Under the pieces are notes generated by a model. It was not told where the DNA came from and did not search any database. It saw only the letters and a list, made by a program, of their open reading frames with translations. DNA of 64,000 nt from Planctomycetota bacterium (GTDB lineage: Bacteria > Planctomycetota > Phycisphaerae > UBA1845), in NCBI GenBank assembly GCA_016208685.1, contig JACQXM010000044.1:1-64000 (forward strand). Reading direction: 5' to 3'. Position numbers and translations under genes: made by a program. Shown here one piece after another: positions 8,786-17,989 of the stretch. The first letter of the stretch is position 1, and every line of letters starts with the position of its first letter.

Positions 8786-9667
8786 TTACCGGCGGATTCG
8801 CTCCCCGTCGCGCGGGATATGCACCAGCCGCGACGGAACCGGCATGCGTTCGCCCTTCTCGGCGTCGGATGTGTAAACCTGCCCGCGGTACACAGCGCCG
8901 TTGAGGCGATTGTACTTCATCAGCTCGTCCGATTGCTGCAAGGCAAGCACCTGCGGGCTGTAGCTCGGAAGCTTGCCGGGTTGCTCGATGACGGCGTCGG
9001 CGCCAAACAAACCGACGGTCACCATGCTGGCGGCCGGCGTGTGGTAGTAGTAGGCCTCGAAACCCCTCTCCCGGAGCATGGCGCAGTACTCCGCCGCTGC
9101 CTGTTTGTACTCCCAGAATTCGTCGGTGGGTTCAAAGACCGCCACCTGGAGCGAGTAGACCCCATCCGCCCGGTCTAGCCGCCAGGCGGGATTGCCGGCG
9201 TCCGGGGTGGGCATGCGTACGGTAAGCGCCCGCAGGAAGTAGTATTCCCCCGGCCCGGAACCGAGCTCTTTGATCAGCCGCAGGTCTTCGGTCAACTGCC
9301 TGGGCGTGTTGCGCTTACCTGTCTTGGGGTCGGTACGGCGGTAGTACGTGCCGTAATAGAGGCGTGCCACGCCCTCGGCCTCGTCGCGGACAAACACATC
9401 CCGGGCGCGCACACCGGGAGTTTGTTTCAGCGTCTCCGCGACCTGGGTGATGTGGTCCATCCGTTGCGGGCCCTGCATTTCGAGGCAGAGGATGGTCCAA
9501 GGCGCGCCCGTGGGACGGAACAGTCGGGAGCGCCGAGGCGCGTCGGGATCGACGCGGCCTCCGGGAGCGCAGCCGAGCGGCAAGGTCGAGACCACAATCG
9601 TGGCCGCTCCGAGGATGACCAGGACCTTCGTTGGACGGACATGCCCATTGCCGTGCTTCTCGTTCAT
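8786..9667 (-). CDS. Lipoprotein with SPOR-like region
   Basis: 293 aa from the ATG at 9667; a longer frame to 9958 only overlaps the end of the subtilisin-like gene. The N-terminus has a hydrophobic core and a lipobox-type LPLGCAPGG. Two similar alpha/beta segments follow: one around PWTILCLEMQG, and one with 'YSLQVAVF ... AAEYCAMLRERGFEAYYYH ... SMVTVGLFG', which has the pattern of SPOR peptidoglycan-binding domains. The gene follows the subtilisin-like gene by 37 bp. An envelope or peptidoglycan role is inference. Confidence 0.75.
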   Translation of the reverse strand: MNEKHGNGHVRPTKVLVILGAATIVVSTLPLGCAPGGRVDPDAPRRSRLFRPTGAPWTILCLEMQGPQRMDHITQVAETLKQTPGVRARDVFVRDEAEGVARLYYGTYYRRTDPKTGKRNTPRQLTEDLRLIKELGSGPGEYYFLRALTVRMPTPDAGNPAWRLDRADGVYSLQVAVFEPTDEFWEYKQAAAEYCAMLRERGFEAYYYHTPAASMVTVGLFGADAVIEQPGKLPSYSPQVLALQQSDELMKYNRLNGAVYRGQVYTSDAEKGERMPVPSRLVHIPRDGERIRR

Positions 9668-9704
9668 GCCGGTATGGTAGGGGCGGATGCGCGATTGGTC
9701 AGCC

Positions 9705-11843
9705 TCAGGGCGTTGGTTGCCCGAAGCGCTGGAACAGGGCCGCGGTGTCATGCAGGTCCAGGTTGTTGTCGCCGTCGAAGTCGAAGACAGCGCAACCGGC
9801 GCCGCCGGGAGGCATGGCGGGGCCGGAAAGGCACCGGGCAAGTTGCCCAAAGTCGCCGAGGTCCACCAGACCGTTGCCGTTGTAATCGCCGGTCGCGGAC
9901 GCGCACAGAATGGCCCGCACATGGAACTCGTCGATTGCCGCCTCAGTGAGCGAATCATCGTCGACGTCCGCGGTCGAGAACCGCACGCGAATCGAGTCCC
10001 CCGAAAACTGCGGCACCTGGCTCAAGCGGAAGCGCCGCTGCACCCAGGTCGGTTCGTGCGCGACGGTTTCAACCACGGCCCAGGTGTTACCCCCGTCGCC
10101 CGAAATGGACACGGTCAGGAAATCCGCATTGCCGTCACCGCTGGAGTGGAACCACCGCGCGTAGCTGACTTCGGCGTCGGCGGTGGGGATCGTGAACACG
10201 GGGGAAAGCAACTCCATTGGCCCGCCGTCGACATCACTCGTCCAGACGGCCCCGCCCAAATACTGCCCCGTGACGAAGCATTTCGTACCCGCTTGCGGTG
10301 AGAAGTCGTAACCGGGTTGGAGTGGTATGTTTCCAGCGGCGAACGTCGCCACTGGCGCGACTCGCGTCCAGGCGCCGGGAAGCTCGCCGGTGGGGTCGAT
10401 GACTACGTCCCAGCCGAGATCCACTTCGAAGTCGTCGTCAAATACCGCGCTAGTGTTCAGGGCGTATGCCGTGAAGGTCTCCATCGGGGCGTTTGCGGGG
10501 TGACGGATTGTGGCACCCAGGTGGCCGTCGGCGGAGAAGTAGCAGGCGATGGCCGTGTCGCAGGGCGTGGCCGGCAGGAACCCCCGGTACACAGACTCAC
10601 CGACGGGGGCGAGCGGCTGCATCACTGTGTTGTTAGCTGAATCGATGACCGTCAGCCACGCACCGGCCACCTGCTGCGCGCCTGCGGCGACCCGTACGGC
10701 CACCGGGATAGGCACGCCCGCAGCGATCTCCTCCGGCCATGCCTCGACCGGCTCGATGCGCAACGGCGGCAGCGGTGTCGTTTGCAGAGCCCGGGCGACG
10801 TTCAGTCGCCCAGCGCCCCATTGCGGGTCCGGCCCCGCCGGCCCGCGGTCGTCAGCGGAATCCAGCAGAATCCGGCGAGCCTCGACAGCGCTCAGCTGCG
10901 GTGCGTACGAACGAACGAGCGCCGCAGCGCCACCTACCAGCGCCGCCGGCGCCCACCACGCCTGGTCGGCGGTGGCGTATCCGCCGCCCACCTCCGTGGC
11001 GAGGATCGACGCACCGGGGGCCGAGAGGTCCACTTCCGGCCCGTAATTCGAGTAGCCGGCAAGGAGGTCCTGATGGTCGGTTGCGGTTACGGCGATGCAC
11101 GGCTCGACCGCCGCCGGGTACGCGACTTCGTTGGAGGCGTCGTGGCCGGCCGGTCCCACGACCAGCACATCGTTCGCCGCGGCGTAATCGATCGCCTCGG
11201 CCAGCACCGCCGGGGACCCGTAGAATCGAACCAGCACGGCGATCACATCGGCGTCGTGATCGACGGCCCAGCGGATGCCGTCGGCGGCGTTCTGCGCCGT
11301 GCCGGCGCATCCGTCGAGCACGCGCACCGGCAGTAGCCGCACCTCGCCCGCCAGGCCTGCCATCCCCACACCGTTGTCGGCCAGGGCGGCGATCAGCCCC
11401 GCGGCGCGGGTGCCGACTCCGCAATCATCGAGCGTGTTGAATGGATCGCCTGTCGTCGCCCGGCCGACAAGCACCCTACCGGCGTACTCCGCGTGCGCGT
11501 CGATGCCCGAGCTCACGATGGCCACCGTAACGGACGAGCTCCCAGCATGGATGGCCCAGGCGGCCTGAGCGTTGATGTCCGCGCCGACGGTGCCGGCTGT
11601 CCCGTTGATCACCTGCCCGGTGTTTGTGAGGTACCACTGCTGGGCAAAGAGCGGATCGTCAGGCACGGCCGCCGCGCGAGAGCCAATGGCGAACACGGCG
11701 TGATACGATGCCCACGCGAGAATCGCGCCCGTGGCGAAAACGGTGCGCGGGGGCCTCGTTCGGCAGCGACGCTGAGCAAGCGTGCGCGTGAGAGTAGCTG
11801 GCAGGAACAACGGTGTAGTGATCAGGTGAACAGGCCGGCACAT
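9705..11843 (-). CDS. Catalytically dead subtilisin-like (S8) protein with dockerin-like tail
   Basis: 712 aa from the ATG at 11843 (AGGA 8 nt upstream). A basic N-terminus and membrane-like segment (residues ~33-53) precede an S8 fold at ~66-355. Alignment by eye to the S8 signatures shows each key residue replaced: Asp in DTG is Ser111 (IVSSGID), His in GHGTHVAG is Val143 (GVGTRAAG), oxyanion Asn is His234 (GPAGHD), and Ser in GTSMAAPHVAG is Trp297 (AWWAPAALVGG). The surrounding fold is well kept, so selection maintains the scaffold. A beta-sandwich region follows, and the C-terminus carries paired EF-hand-like loops (DYNGNGLVDLGDF; DFDGDNNLDLHD). It is probably a secreted or cell-bound pseudoprotease with binding function. 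Confidence 0.85.
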   Translation of the reverse strand: MCRPVHLITTPLFLPATLTRTLAQRRCRTRPPRTVFATGAILAWASYHAVFAIGSRAAAVPDDPLFAQQWYLTNTGQVINGTAGTVGADINAQAAWAIHAGSSSVTVAIVSSGIDAHAEYAGRVLVGRATTGDPFNTLDDCGVGTRAAGLIAALADNGVGMAGLAGEVRLLPVRVLDGCAGTAQNAADGIRWAVDHDADVIAVLVRFYGSPAVLAEAIDYAAANDVLVVGPAGHDASNEVAYPAAVEPCIAVTATDHQDLLAGYSNYGPEVDLSAPGASILATEVGGGYATADQAWWAPAALVGGAAALVRSYAPQLSAVEARRILLDSADDRGPAGPDPQWGAGRLNVARALQTTPLPPLRIEPVEAWPEEIAAGVPIPVAVRVAAGAQQVAGAWLTVIDSANNTVMQPLAPVGESVYRGFLPATPCDTAIACYFSADGHLGATIRHPANAPMETFTAYALNTSAVFDDDFEVDLGWDVVIDPTGELPGAWTRVAPVATFAAGNIPLQPGYDFSPQAGTKCFVTGQYLGGAVWTSDVDGGPMELLSPVFTIPTADAEVSYARWFHSSGDGNADFLTVSISGDGGNTWAVVETVAHEPTWVQRRFRLSQVPQFSGDSIRVRFSTADVDDDSLTEAAIDEFHVRAILCASATGDYNGNGLVDLGDFGQLARCLSGPAMPPGGAGCAVFDFDGDNNLDLHDTAALFQRFGQPTP

Positions 11844-12033
11844 TGGTGGTCCTCGAATTCGGTACGGCGCATGGTCGCCGAGTAGGGGTCGTCGCGAATC
11901 GTTTTTCCCCCTCCGGAGGCAGGAGAGCATACAGGTTTGCCACCGACACTGCAACCCCCGGCGGAGCAGGCGAGCATCACCTGACGCTTCCGTCGAGGTT
12001 GTCATCGCTGCGATCGACGCGCCTTGGCGGTCC

Positions 12034-12051
12034 AAGAAAAGTTCCGTTCTT
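12034..12051. promoter_or_regulatory. Candidate TetR operator upstream of the -35 box
   Basis: Inverted repeat AAGAA-N8-TTCTT just before the -35 box of the TetR gene. A second short palindrome (TTGA-N4-TCAA) lies at 12088-12099 near the predicted start of transcription. TetR repressors usually control their own promoter, so either is a plausible binding site. Confidence 0.3.
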
Positions 12052-12054
12052 CGC

Positions 12055-12083
12055 TTGACGATGGTTGCGGAGCGTGCTATGAT
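12055..12083 (+). promoter_or_regulatory. Sigma70-type promoter of the TetR operon
   Basis: TTGACG (12055-12060), 17-nt spacer, TATGAT (12078-12083): five of six bases match at each box. Predicted transcription starts near 12090, 31 nt before the ATG at 12121, which excludes an upstream start for the protein. Confidence 0.75.
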
Positions 12084-12120
12084 GTTGGTTGATCGCTCAA
12101 GTAAGGAGGCGTTCCCGACC

Positions 12121-12786
12121 ATGGGAGGGAGTAACGAGCGAACAGACCAGGCTTCGACGCGCGACCGGTTGGTGGAGGCCGCCCGGCAGCTATTCCTGGT
12201 TAAGGGTTACGAGGCGACCGGCGTGGCGGAGATTCTCCGTGAGGCGGGGGTGAACAGCGGCAGCCTGTACTACTTCTTCCGCAGCAAGGAAGCGTTGCTG
12301 CTGGCCGTGCTGGAGACGTACAAGCGGTTGCTCGCGCCGGAGGTGCTCGACCCGGTGTTTGCCGCAGAGCGCGATCCGATTGCACGGGTGTTCGGAGTGC
12401 TGGAGGGCTATCGCCAGATGCTCACGCTGACGCAATGCAGGATGGGCTGCCCGATCGGAAACCTGGCGCTGGAGATGAGTGAGAAGTCGGAGCCGGTCCG
12501 CGTGGGCATCGCCGAGAACTTCGACGGCTGGAAGCGGGCGATCGAGCAATGCCTCATCGACGCCGGAAGTCGGCTTCCGCAGGGTGTGAATCGCAGTTCT
12601 TTGGCGACGTTCATTCTGACGGTGATGGAGGGCGGCGTGATGCAGGCGCGTGCCCACCGCAGCCTGGCGCCGTTTGAGGAATCGGTGCGCCTCTTGCGGG
12701 ACTACATCGACCGGCTGATGCAGGCGGCGGCATCGGCAAGCGCCGGTGAGGGTACCGGTGCCTCCAAAGGTGAATTGGGTACATAA
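12121..12786 (+). CDS. TetR-family transcriptional repressor
   Basis: 221 aa. The start is set by the promoter and by AAGGAGG 11 nt upstream. Residues ~12-60 form the TetR helix-turn-helix (STRDRLVEAARQLFLVKGYE ... VAEILREAGVNSGSLYYFF). The C-terminal ligand domain contains CRMGCPIGNLALEMS, a pattern shared with LmrA/YxaF-type regulators of efflux or oxygenase genes. Downstream genes (DUF1761 membrane protein and a secreted SRPBCC protein) follow closely and are the likely regulon. The ligand cannot be told from sequence. Confidence 0.9.
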   Translation: MGGSNERTDQASTRDRLVEAARQLFLVKGYEATGVAEILREAGVNSGSLYYFFRSKEALLLAVLETYKRLLAPEVLDPVFAAERDPIARVFGVLEGYRQMLTLTQCRMGCPIGNLALEMSEKSEPVRVGIAENFDGWKRAIEQCLIDAGSRLPQGVNRSSLATFILTVMEGGVMQARAHRSLAPFEESVRLLRDYIDRLMQAAASASAGEGTGASKGELGT

Positions 12787-12798
12787 GCGGAGGAATCC

Positions 12799-13226
12799 AT
12801 GTTTTCGATCGGTCTTCAGGGCGTTAATTACTGGGCGGTGCTGGTGGCCGGATTCGGCACATTCATGCTGGGCGGAGTGTGGTACACCGCGCTGTTTGGG
12901 AGGCGGTGGGTCGCCCTCCACGGCTTCACCGAGGCGCAGGTCAAGGAGATGCAAGCCAGGCGGCCGCCGGCCGTGTTCTTCGGCGGGATGTTCGCCTGCT
13001 ACCTCGTCGTGGCGCTCGTACTCGCCGCGGTGTTCGCTTCGGCGCGCGTTGAGTCGGCCGCCACCGGCGCGGCATTTGGTCTTCTGCTCTGGTTGGGAGT
13101 TGCGGCGGCCATACGCATGAGGACCACCTCGCGTTAAATAAGCCTCTCGGCGTCTATGCCATCGACGCTTCATTTCAGTTGATCTTCCTGGTGATGATGG
13201 GCGCCATTCTCGGGGGGTGGCGGTAG
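12799..13226 (+). pseudogene. DUF1761 membrane protein, frameshifted
   Basis: The intact frame (12799-13137, 112 aa, Shine-Dalgarno GGAGGAA) gives three membrane segments: VNYWAVLVAGFGTFMLGGVW, a second around CYLVVALVLAAVFA, and a third ending GLLLWLGVAAAIRM. It then stops in out-of-family sequence (TTSR). The frame one base back reads on as HLALNKPLGVYAIDASFQ and LIFLVMMGAILGGWR to a stop at 13226, which is the expected fourth DUF1761 helix. One missing base between about 13110 and 13130 explains this. It is either a disabled gene or an assembly error. Confidence 0.7.
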
Positions 13227-13318
13227 GCACAAGGGCTGGCGTGGCGCAGTGCGAGTACGGGTTGCAGTCCCTGGAACGACGTTCCACAAGGATAGACAAG
13301 CCATTGGGAGCAAACGAG

Positions 13319-14905
13319 ATGACGAGAGCAAGGGGCCGTTGGGCGGCGAAGGCAGCGTTGTGCGGAGCAATCATGTCATGCAGCGTGGAGGCGCAGCCGG
13401 GCGCGGTGAAACCCGATTCCGGGGCGGCGGCGAACGGCGGCGCCGCGTCCGCCCCAGCGGGCACGCCGATTTCCGGTGAGCGGGCCATCCGACTGGAGAC
13501 CGTCGTGGACGCCCCGAGGACCGCCGTCTGGCGGGCGTGGACGACAGCGGCGGGCATTGAGTCGTTCTTCGCCTCCAAAGCGCGCGTGGACCTGGCGATC
13601 GACGGCGTTTTCGAGGTGCTCTTCAGTCCCGACGCCCCTGAGGGTTCGCGCGGCGCGGAGGGGTGCAGGATCTTAAGCTACTTGCCCTACGAGATGTTGT
13701 CGTTCGACTGGAGTGCGCCGCCGAGCATTCCCAGCCTGCGGAACTCCGGTGCTCGCACACACGTCATCCTGCGCTTTCGCGACGCCGAGGAAGGCAAGAC
13801 GGCGGTCAGCTTCGTGCAACTGGGCTTCGGAACCGGGGAGGATTGGGACGCCTACTACGCCTATTTCACCAATGCCTGGCCCCGAGTCATGAAGAACCTG
13901 GCTGCCAACGCGGCACGGTATTCGGCCTTACCGTTGCCGCGCGAACCGGAAGCGGCGCCGCTACGACACGAAGTAGAAGTCGACGCCGCTCCCGACCGCG
14001 TGTGGGAGGCGCTGACGACCAAACAGGGCATGGAGTCGTGGATGGTGGCCCATGCCGACGTCGATTGGCGCGTGGGCGGCAAGATCCGCACCAACTACGA
14101 TCCGCAAGGCGTGCTCGGCGACCCTGGCACCATCGAAAACACCATCCTCGCGTACGAACCGCTGCGGATGTACTCCATCAAGGCGACTAGGGCGCCGGAG
14201 AACTTCCCCTTCAAGCGGGCCATCGACGGCATGTGGTCGGTTTTGGAGCTGGCGCCGCTGGAATCAGGCCGGACGCGCGTCACGCTCACCGGGTTGGGGT
14301 TCGGGAACGACGAGGAGTCGCAGGCGATGCGCTCCTTTTTTGAACGCGGCAATGCCCTGACGCTCGAGAAGCTGCGTTCAAAGTTCGCCCCGGGTGGTAC
14401 CCAGCGAGCCGCCGCCGTAGGAGAGGGCGAGGCCGTGTCCGGGCCCCTTGCTTCGCTGGCTCGCCTCGTCGGTGCCTGGCACATGGACGGCACCTGGGAA
14501 GACCCCAGCAAGGGCAGCATCCGGGTGGAGAACGAGTGGGGGCTGAACCACCGCGTGCTAAAGACCAAGTCCTTCCGGGTCAGCGAGTCGGGTGAGCAAT
14601 TGGTCTACGAAACGTTCTCCTTCTGGCATCCGCAGAAGAAGCAGATCGTGTTTTACAGCATCTCCGCCGGCGGGACGGTTTACGACGGCGTCATCGCGGC
14701 GGAAGGCGACACTCTGACCTACACCTGGGCGGGATACGCCGCCGACTCGGTCACGGATTATCGCCAGACGCTCCGCTTCCCCGACGACGGCACTTACATT
14801 TGGACCGTGTTCGTGAAGGATACGGAGGAGTGGAAGCAGATCAAAGAGGGCGTGTTGCGTCGCGAGGCGCCGACGCGGCGCGCCGACGGCGCACCCGGAC
14901 GGTAG
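13319..14905 (+). CDS. Secreted protein with two SRPBCC (AHSA1-like) domains and a DUF1579-like domain
   Basis: 528 aa from the ATG at 13319 (GGGAG 9 nt upstream). A signal peptide (residues 1-~27, ending VEAQP) is followed by SRPBCC/AHSA1 domain 1 (~55-205; 'ETVVDAPRTAVWRAWTT', 'MLSFDWSAPPSIPS') and domain 2 (~215-360; 'EVDAAPDRVWEALTTKQGME'), then a DUF1579-like beta-barrel (~375-515; 'LARLVGAWHMDGTW ... WGLNHRVLKTKSF'). All are ligand-binding folds with no fixed catalytic residues. AHSA1 proteins are usually cytosolic; an export signal and a triple lipocalin-like layout are unusual. It is the last gene of the TetR operon. Confidence 0.8.
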   Translation: MTRARGRWAAKAALCGAIMSCSVEAQPGAVKPDSGAAANGGAASAPAGTPISGERAIRLETVVDAPRTAVWRAWTTAAGIESFFASKARVDLAIDGVFEVLFSPDAPEGSRGAEGCRILSYLPYEMLSFDWSAPPSIPSLRNSGARTHVILRFRDAEEGKTAVSFVQLGFGTGEDWDAYYAYFTNAWPRVMKNLAANAARYSALPLPREPEAAPLRHEVEVDAAPDRVWEALTTKQGMESWMVAHADVDWRVGGKIRTNYDPQGVLGDPGTIENTILAYEPLRMYSIKATRAPENFPFKRAIDGMWSVLELAPLESGRTRVTLTGLGFGNDEESQAMRSFFERGNALTLEKLRSKFAPGGTQRAAAVGEGEAVSGPLASLARLVGAWHMDGTWEDPSKGSIRVENEWGLNHRVLKTKSFRVSESGEQLVYETFSFWHPQKKQIVFYSISAGGTVYDGVIAAEGDTLTYTWAGYAADSVTDYRQTLRFPDDGTYIWTVFVKDTEEWKQIKEGVLRREAPTRRADGAPGR

Positions 14906-14980
14906 ATCGGCCCCGGAATCAGCGTTTTTGACTTGGCCGCGGCGCGGCAGCACGCCGCATCGGGCTGAGCCGCACCGTAG

Positions 14981-15640
14981 CTACCTCTGCCCCGTTTCGT
15001 CATGCGGCGTGGCGAGAGCATGTTCCAGGAGGGTCCGGAGCGCCTGGCGGGCGCGGTGCAGCCTGGTCTTCACGTTCCCCGGCGTGGTATTGAGGATCTC
15101 CGCGGTTTGCTCCGTGTCCAGTTCCTCGATGTCGCGAAGCATCACGACGGCCCGGTAGTCGTCGGGCAAGGACTCGATGCACTCACGGACCTGGCGCCGC
15201 AGCTCGTCGGCACCCATGGTGTCCGTAGTGGGTTCCGTCCAGGACCGCACCGAGCGGGCGTGGTGGCCGGTCTGGTCGAACTGCGGCAGCAACTCGTCGA
15301 TGGGCACGGTCGGTCGTTTCCGTTGCGCCCGGAGCCTCATCAGGCAGGCGTTGACCACAATCCGGTGCAGCCAGGTGGACAGGCTCGATTGTCCCTGGAA
15401 CGAGGGGATAGCGCGAATAAGGGAGATATATGCGTCTTGGACGGCATCGGCGGCATCCTCATCGCGGCGCAGGAAGCGCCGTGCCACGGCCAGCATGCGG
15501 CTATGGGTGAGCCGGACGAATTCGGCGTACGCCTGCTCGTCGCCGCACCGCAGCCCGTCCAGCAGCGTTCGTTCGCCGGCCGCGCCTTGCGCATCGATCT
15601 CCGGTGGCTTTGAGGTGTGAACTACGCCCAACATGCTCAT
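14981..15640 (-). CDS. ECF-type RNA polymerase sigma factor
   Basis: 219 aa from the ATG at 15640. Sigma region 2 spans residues ~45-110 (RRDEDAADAVQDAYISLIRA, then SLSTWLHRIVVNACLMRLRA) and region 4 ~150-205 (IESLPDDYRAVVMLRDIEEL, then TEQTAEILNTTPGNVKTRLH). It would direct RNA polymerase to a small regulon. The ATG overlaps the TGA of the STAS gene (ATGA, 15637-15640), so the two proteins are made together. No anti-sigma gene with a zinc-binding motif is adjacent; the STAS protein is the obvious candidate partner in control. Confidence 0.93.
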   Translation of the reverse strand: MSMLGVVHTSKPPEIDAQGAAGERTLLDGLRCGDEQAYAEFVRLTHSRMLAVARRFLRRDEDAADAVQDAYISLIRAIPSFQGQSSLSTWLHRIVVNACLMRLRAQRKRPTVPIDELLPQFDQTGHHARSVRSWTEPTTDTMGADELRRQVRECIESLPDDYRAVVMLRDIEELDTEQTAEILNTTPGNVKTRLHRARQALRTLLEHALATPHDETGQR

Positions 15641-15903
15641 GACGCCTGCCCTTCCATTCTCAGGAGCTCGCGGACAAAGTTGGAACACTTCCCGATGGTG
15701 ACACCGCTGCGGAGGAGTTCGCGAAGCAGTTCCGCACCGGCGTGATCGACGAACCTGATCTGCGCGAGGTCGAGCTGGAGCGGACCGGTAAGTCGTACCG
15801 CCTCGGCCTCCTCGCGGAGCATTCCTACCCATGGACCCTGTAGCTTGCCGTCCAGCCTCAAGGTTGTGATTCCGTTCGTTTGTTCCTGCGTGAGCCTCAG
15901 CAT
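15637..15903 (-). CDS. STAS-domain protein lacking the phospho-serine
   Basis: 88 aa from the ATG at 15903, preceded by a strong AAGGAGG. The sequence follows the STAS/anti-anti-sigma pattern: a beta strand (ITTLRLDGKL), a helix, and PLQLDLAQIRFVDHAGAELL. In SpoIIAA-type proteins the equivalent loop reads DSSG, with the first Ser after Asp phosphorylated; here it is DHAG, so the classical phospho-switch cannot work. Coupling to the ECF sigma gene by ATGA overlap suggests it modulates that sigma factor or its regulator. A short Cys-containing C-terminus (GKCSNFVREL) is present. Confidence 0.75.
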   Translation of the reverse strand: MLRLTQEQTNGITTLRLDGKLQGPWVGMLREEAEAVRLTGPLQLDLAQIRFVDHAGAELLRELLRSGVTIGKCSNFVRELLRMEGQAS

Positions 15904-16078
15904 CGCAGCCAATCCTCCTTCTCGTGTGGACCCGTTGGGCAAGCGATGTGCTAGAAGGCCCGGCGCGCCACGAGTTTTTTAACCATTTGGCAATACATAA
16001 GTTACGACGTCCGCAGAATCGCGCAGGCCGGGCTGAGGTCACGAGCAATCGTGGCGCGCCACGGGCGGTCGTGGGCGG

Positions 16079-17989
16079 TTACGAGGAATCGTGGGATGGT
16101 CGGGCGATACCGAGCTTCTTGAGTCGGCTGCGGAGGGTGTTGGGGTGCAGGTTGAGAAGCCCCGCGGCGCCGCGGGGACCGTCGATAACCCAGTTGGTTT
16201 GTTTGAGGACGGACAGGATGTGCTCACGCTCGATGTCTTCCAGGCTCAGGCGCGGGGCGCCGCGGGCGGCGGCCGCAGCACCAGGGGGAGCCGGCGCGCT
16301 GCCGGGATCGATCTCAAGGGTAGGCTCCGTCGCCAGGATCACGGCGCGCTCGAGGAGGTTCTCCATCTCGCGAACGTTCCCCGGCCAGGGGTAGGCCATG
16401 AAGCGCTCCATCGTGGAGCGGCTCACGCCCTCGATGGTCTTGCCCACGCGCGCGGCGTACCTGCCGATCAGGAACTGCGTAAGCAGGGGGATGTCCTCAC
16501 GTCGTTCGCGCACCGGCGGAACGTGCAGCGGGAACACGTTGAGGCGGTAATAAAGGTCTTCGCGGAAGGAGCGGCTGGCGACCGCCTGTTCCAGGTTGCG
16601 GTTGGTGGCGGCGATCACCCGCACGTCGGCGCGGATGGGGGTGTTTCCGCCTACGCGCTCGAACTCCCGCTCCTGGAGCACACGGAGGAGCTTGGCCTGG
16701 ACGTCGATAGGCACTTCCCCGATTTCGTCGAGGAAGATGGTGCCGCCGTGGGCGAGTTCGAAGCGCCCCACGCGTTTGGCAATGGCGCCGCTGAAGGCGC
16801 CTTTCTCGTGCCCGAACAGCTCCGATTCCACCAGGCTGGTGGGCAGGGCGGCGCAGTTAAGCTTGATGAGCGGTTTGTCGCGCCGCTGGCTGGCGGAGTG
16901 GATGGCGCGGGCGACGAGTTCCTTTCCGGTGCCGGTTTCGCCGGTGATGAGCACCGAGGCGTCCGTGGGCGCGACGCGGTTGACCTTCTCCAGCACCGCG
17001 AGCAGGGCCGGGCTGCGGCCCACGATCTCGTCGAAGTTGTGTACCGATTTGATCTCCTCCTGCAAGTAGAGGTTCTGCGCCTGGAGCCGGGCCCGCTCCT
17101 GTTCCGCCAGCACGCGGTCGGTGATGTCGACGAACATGGTGCGCGTGAACTTGCCGCTGCGGTCCGGCTTGGACCACCATTGAATCCAGATGGGGCGGCC
17201 GTCGTCCTTGCGGCGCAGCTCGAGCACCACGCCGCTGGTGTCGGTGCCGCGACCGACAGAGGCAAAGGCTTCGCGCACGCGGCGCTGCGCCTCGGGCGTG
17301 TCGGGGATGAAGGACATGCCCACGGTTCCCGGCACCTGTTCCGGGGGGATGCCCAGAATGCGCATGGCGGCGCGGTTGGCGCCGATGAAGCGCGACTCCA
17401 GGTCCTCCTGCACGTACGCGATGGGCGCTTCGTCGTACAGGTCGCGATAGCGCTCCTCGCTCTCCCGCAGCATTTTGTCGATGCGCAGACGTTCGAGTTC
17501 GGCGGCGGCGCGGGCCGCGAAGATCTGGAAGATGGAGAGTCGGCGCCGCTCGGCGGGCATCGGGCGGTTGTCGAAGGCGGCGAGGTGCCCCAGCGTCAGA
17601 CCCTCGCGGTTGCGCAGGGGAATGCCGAGATAGCTCTCGATGCCCCACTCGACGAGCGGCCTGTCCTCGGGAAACTCACGGGCGACGCCGCTGGGGTAGT
17701 GGCACAGGTCGCCGGCGATGACACGTTCGCACGGCGTGCCGCGGAGGTCCCACGAGATGTTGTCGGCAATGCGGCCTGCGAACCAGAAGGCGAGGGTGCG
17801 GGCGTGGGTGCCGCCGTCGAATTCCGCCACGAAGGCGAATTGGGTGTCGACGGCGCTCGCCAGGTGGCGAACCAGCGACTCGAAGAAGGCGGTGCCGGTC
17901 TCGGCGGCCGTACCCTCGACGATGGCGCGCAGCGCGGCCAACTCGTCGTCTCTGCTCACCATCGTTCCGCCGGGCGAATCAGCGTTCAT
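16079..17989 (-). CDS. Sigma54-dependent activator (GAF-PAS-AAA+-HTH)
   Basis: 636 aa. A GAF domain (~25-170), a PAS domain (~180-300) and a short coiled coil lead to the AAA+ domain (~325-560) with Walker A GETGTGKE, Walker [12 protein letters not shown], the arginine-finger region and a sigma54 contact loop GAFSGA in place of the usual GAFTGA. A Fis-type HTH closes the protein ([20 protein letters not shown]). This architecture is typical of FhlA/NorR-like one-component activators that hydrolyse ATP to open sigma54 promoters. Lack of a receiver domain means the signal is sensed by GAF/PAS. It is transcribed away from the glycosidase cluster, which is a possible target. Confidence 0.93.
   Translation of the reverse strand: MNADSPGGTMVSRDDELAALRAIVEGTAAETGTAFFESLVRHLASAVDTQFAFVAEFDGGTHARTLAFWFAGRIADNISWDLRGTPCERVIAGDLCHYPSGVAREFPEDRPLVEWGIESYLGIPLRNREGLTLGHLAAFDNRPMPAERRRLSIFQIFAARAAAELERLRIDKMLRESEERYRDLYDEAPIAYVQEDLESRFIGANRAAMRILGIPPEQVPGTVGMSFIPDTPEAQRRVREAFASVGRGTDTSGVVLELRRKDDGRPIWIQWWSKPDRSGKFTRTMFVDITDRVLAEQERARLQAQNLYLQEEIKSVHNFDEIVGRSPALLAVLEKVNRVAPTDASVLITGETGTGKELVARAIHSASQRRDKPLIKLNCAALPTSLVESELFGHEKGAFSGAIAKRVGRFELAHGGTIFLDEIGEVPIDVQAKLLRVLQEREFERVGGNTPIRADVRVIAATNRNLEQAVASRSFREDLYYRLNVFPLHVPPVRERREDIPLLTQFLIGRYAARVGKTIEGVSRSTMERFMAYPWPGNVREMENLLERAVILATEPTLEIDPGSAPAPPGAAAAARGAPRLSLEDIEREHILSVLKQTNWVIDGPRGAAGLLNLHPNTLRSRLKKLGIARPSHDSS

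Noticed and set aside
12190..13578. 462-codon frame antisense to the TetR gene
   Set aside because: Composition is rich in Arg/His/Pro as expected of a shadow of a GC-rich gene, and it crosses the strong TetR transcript.
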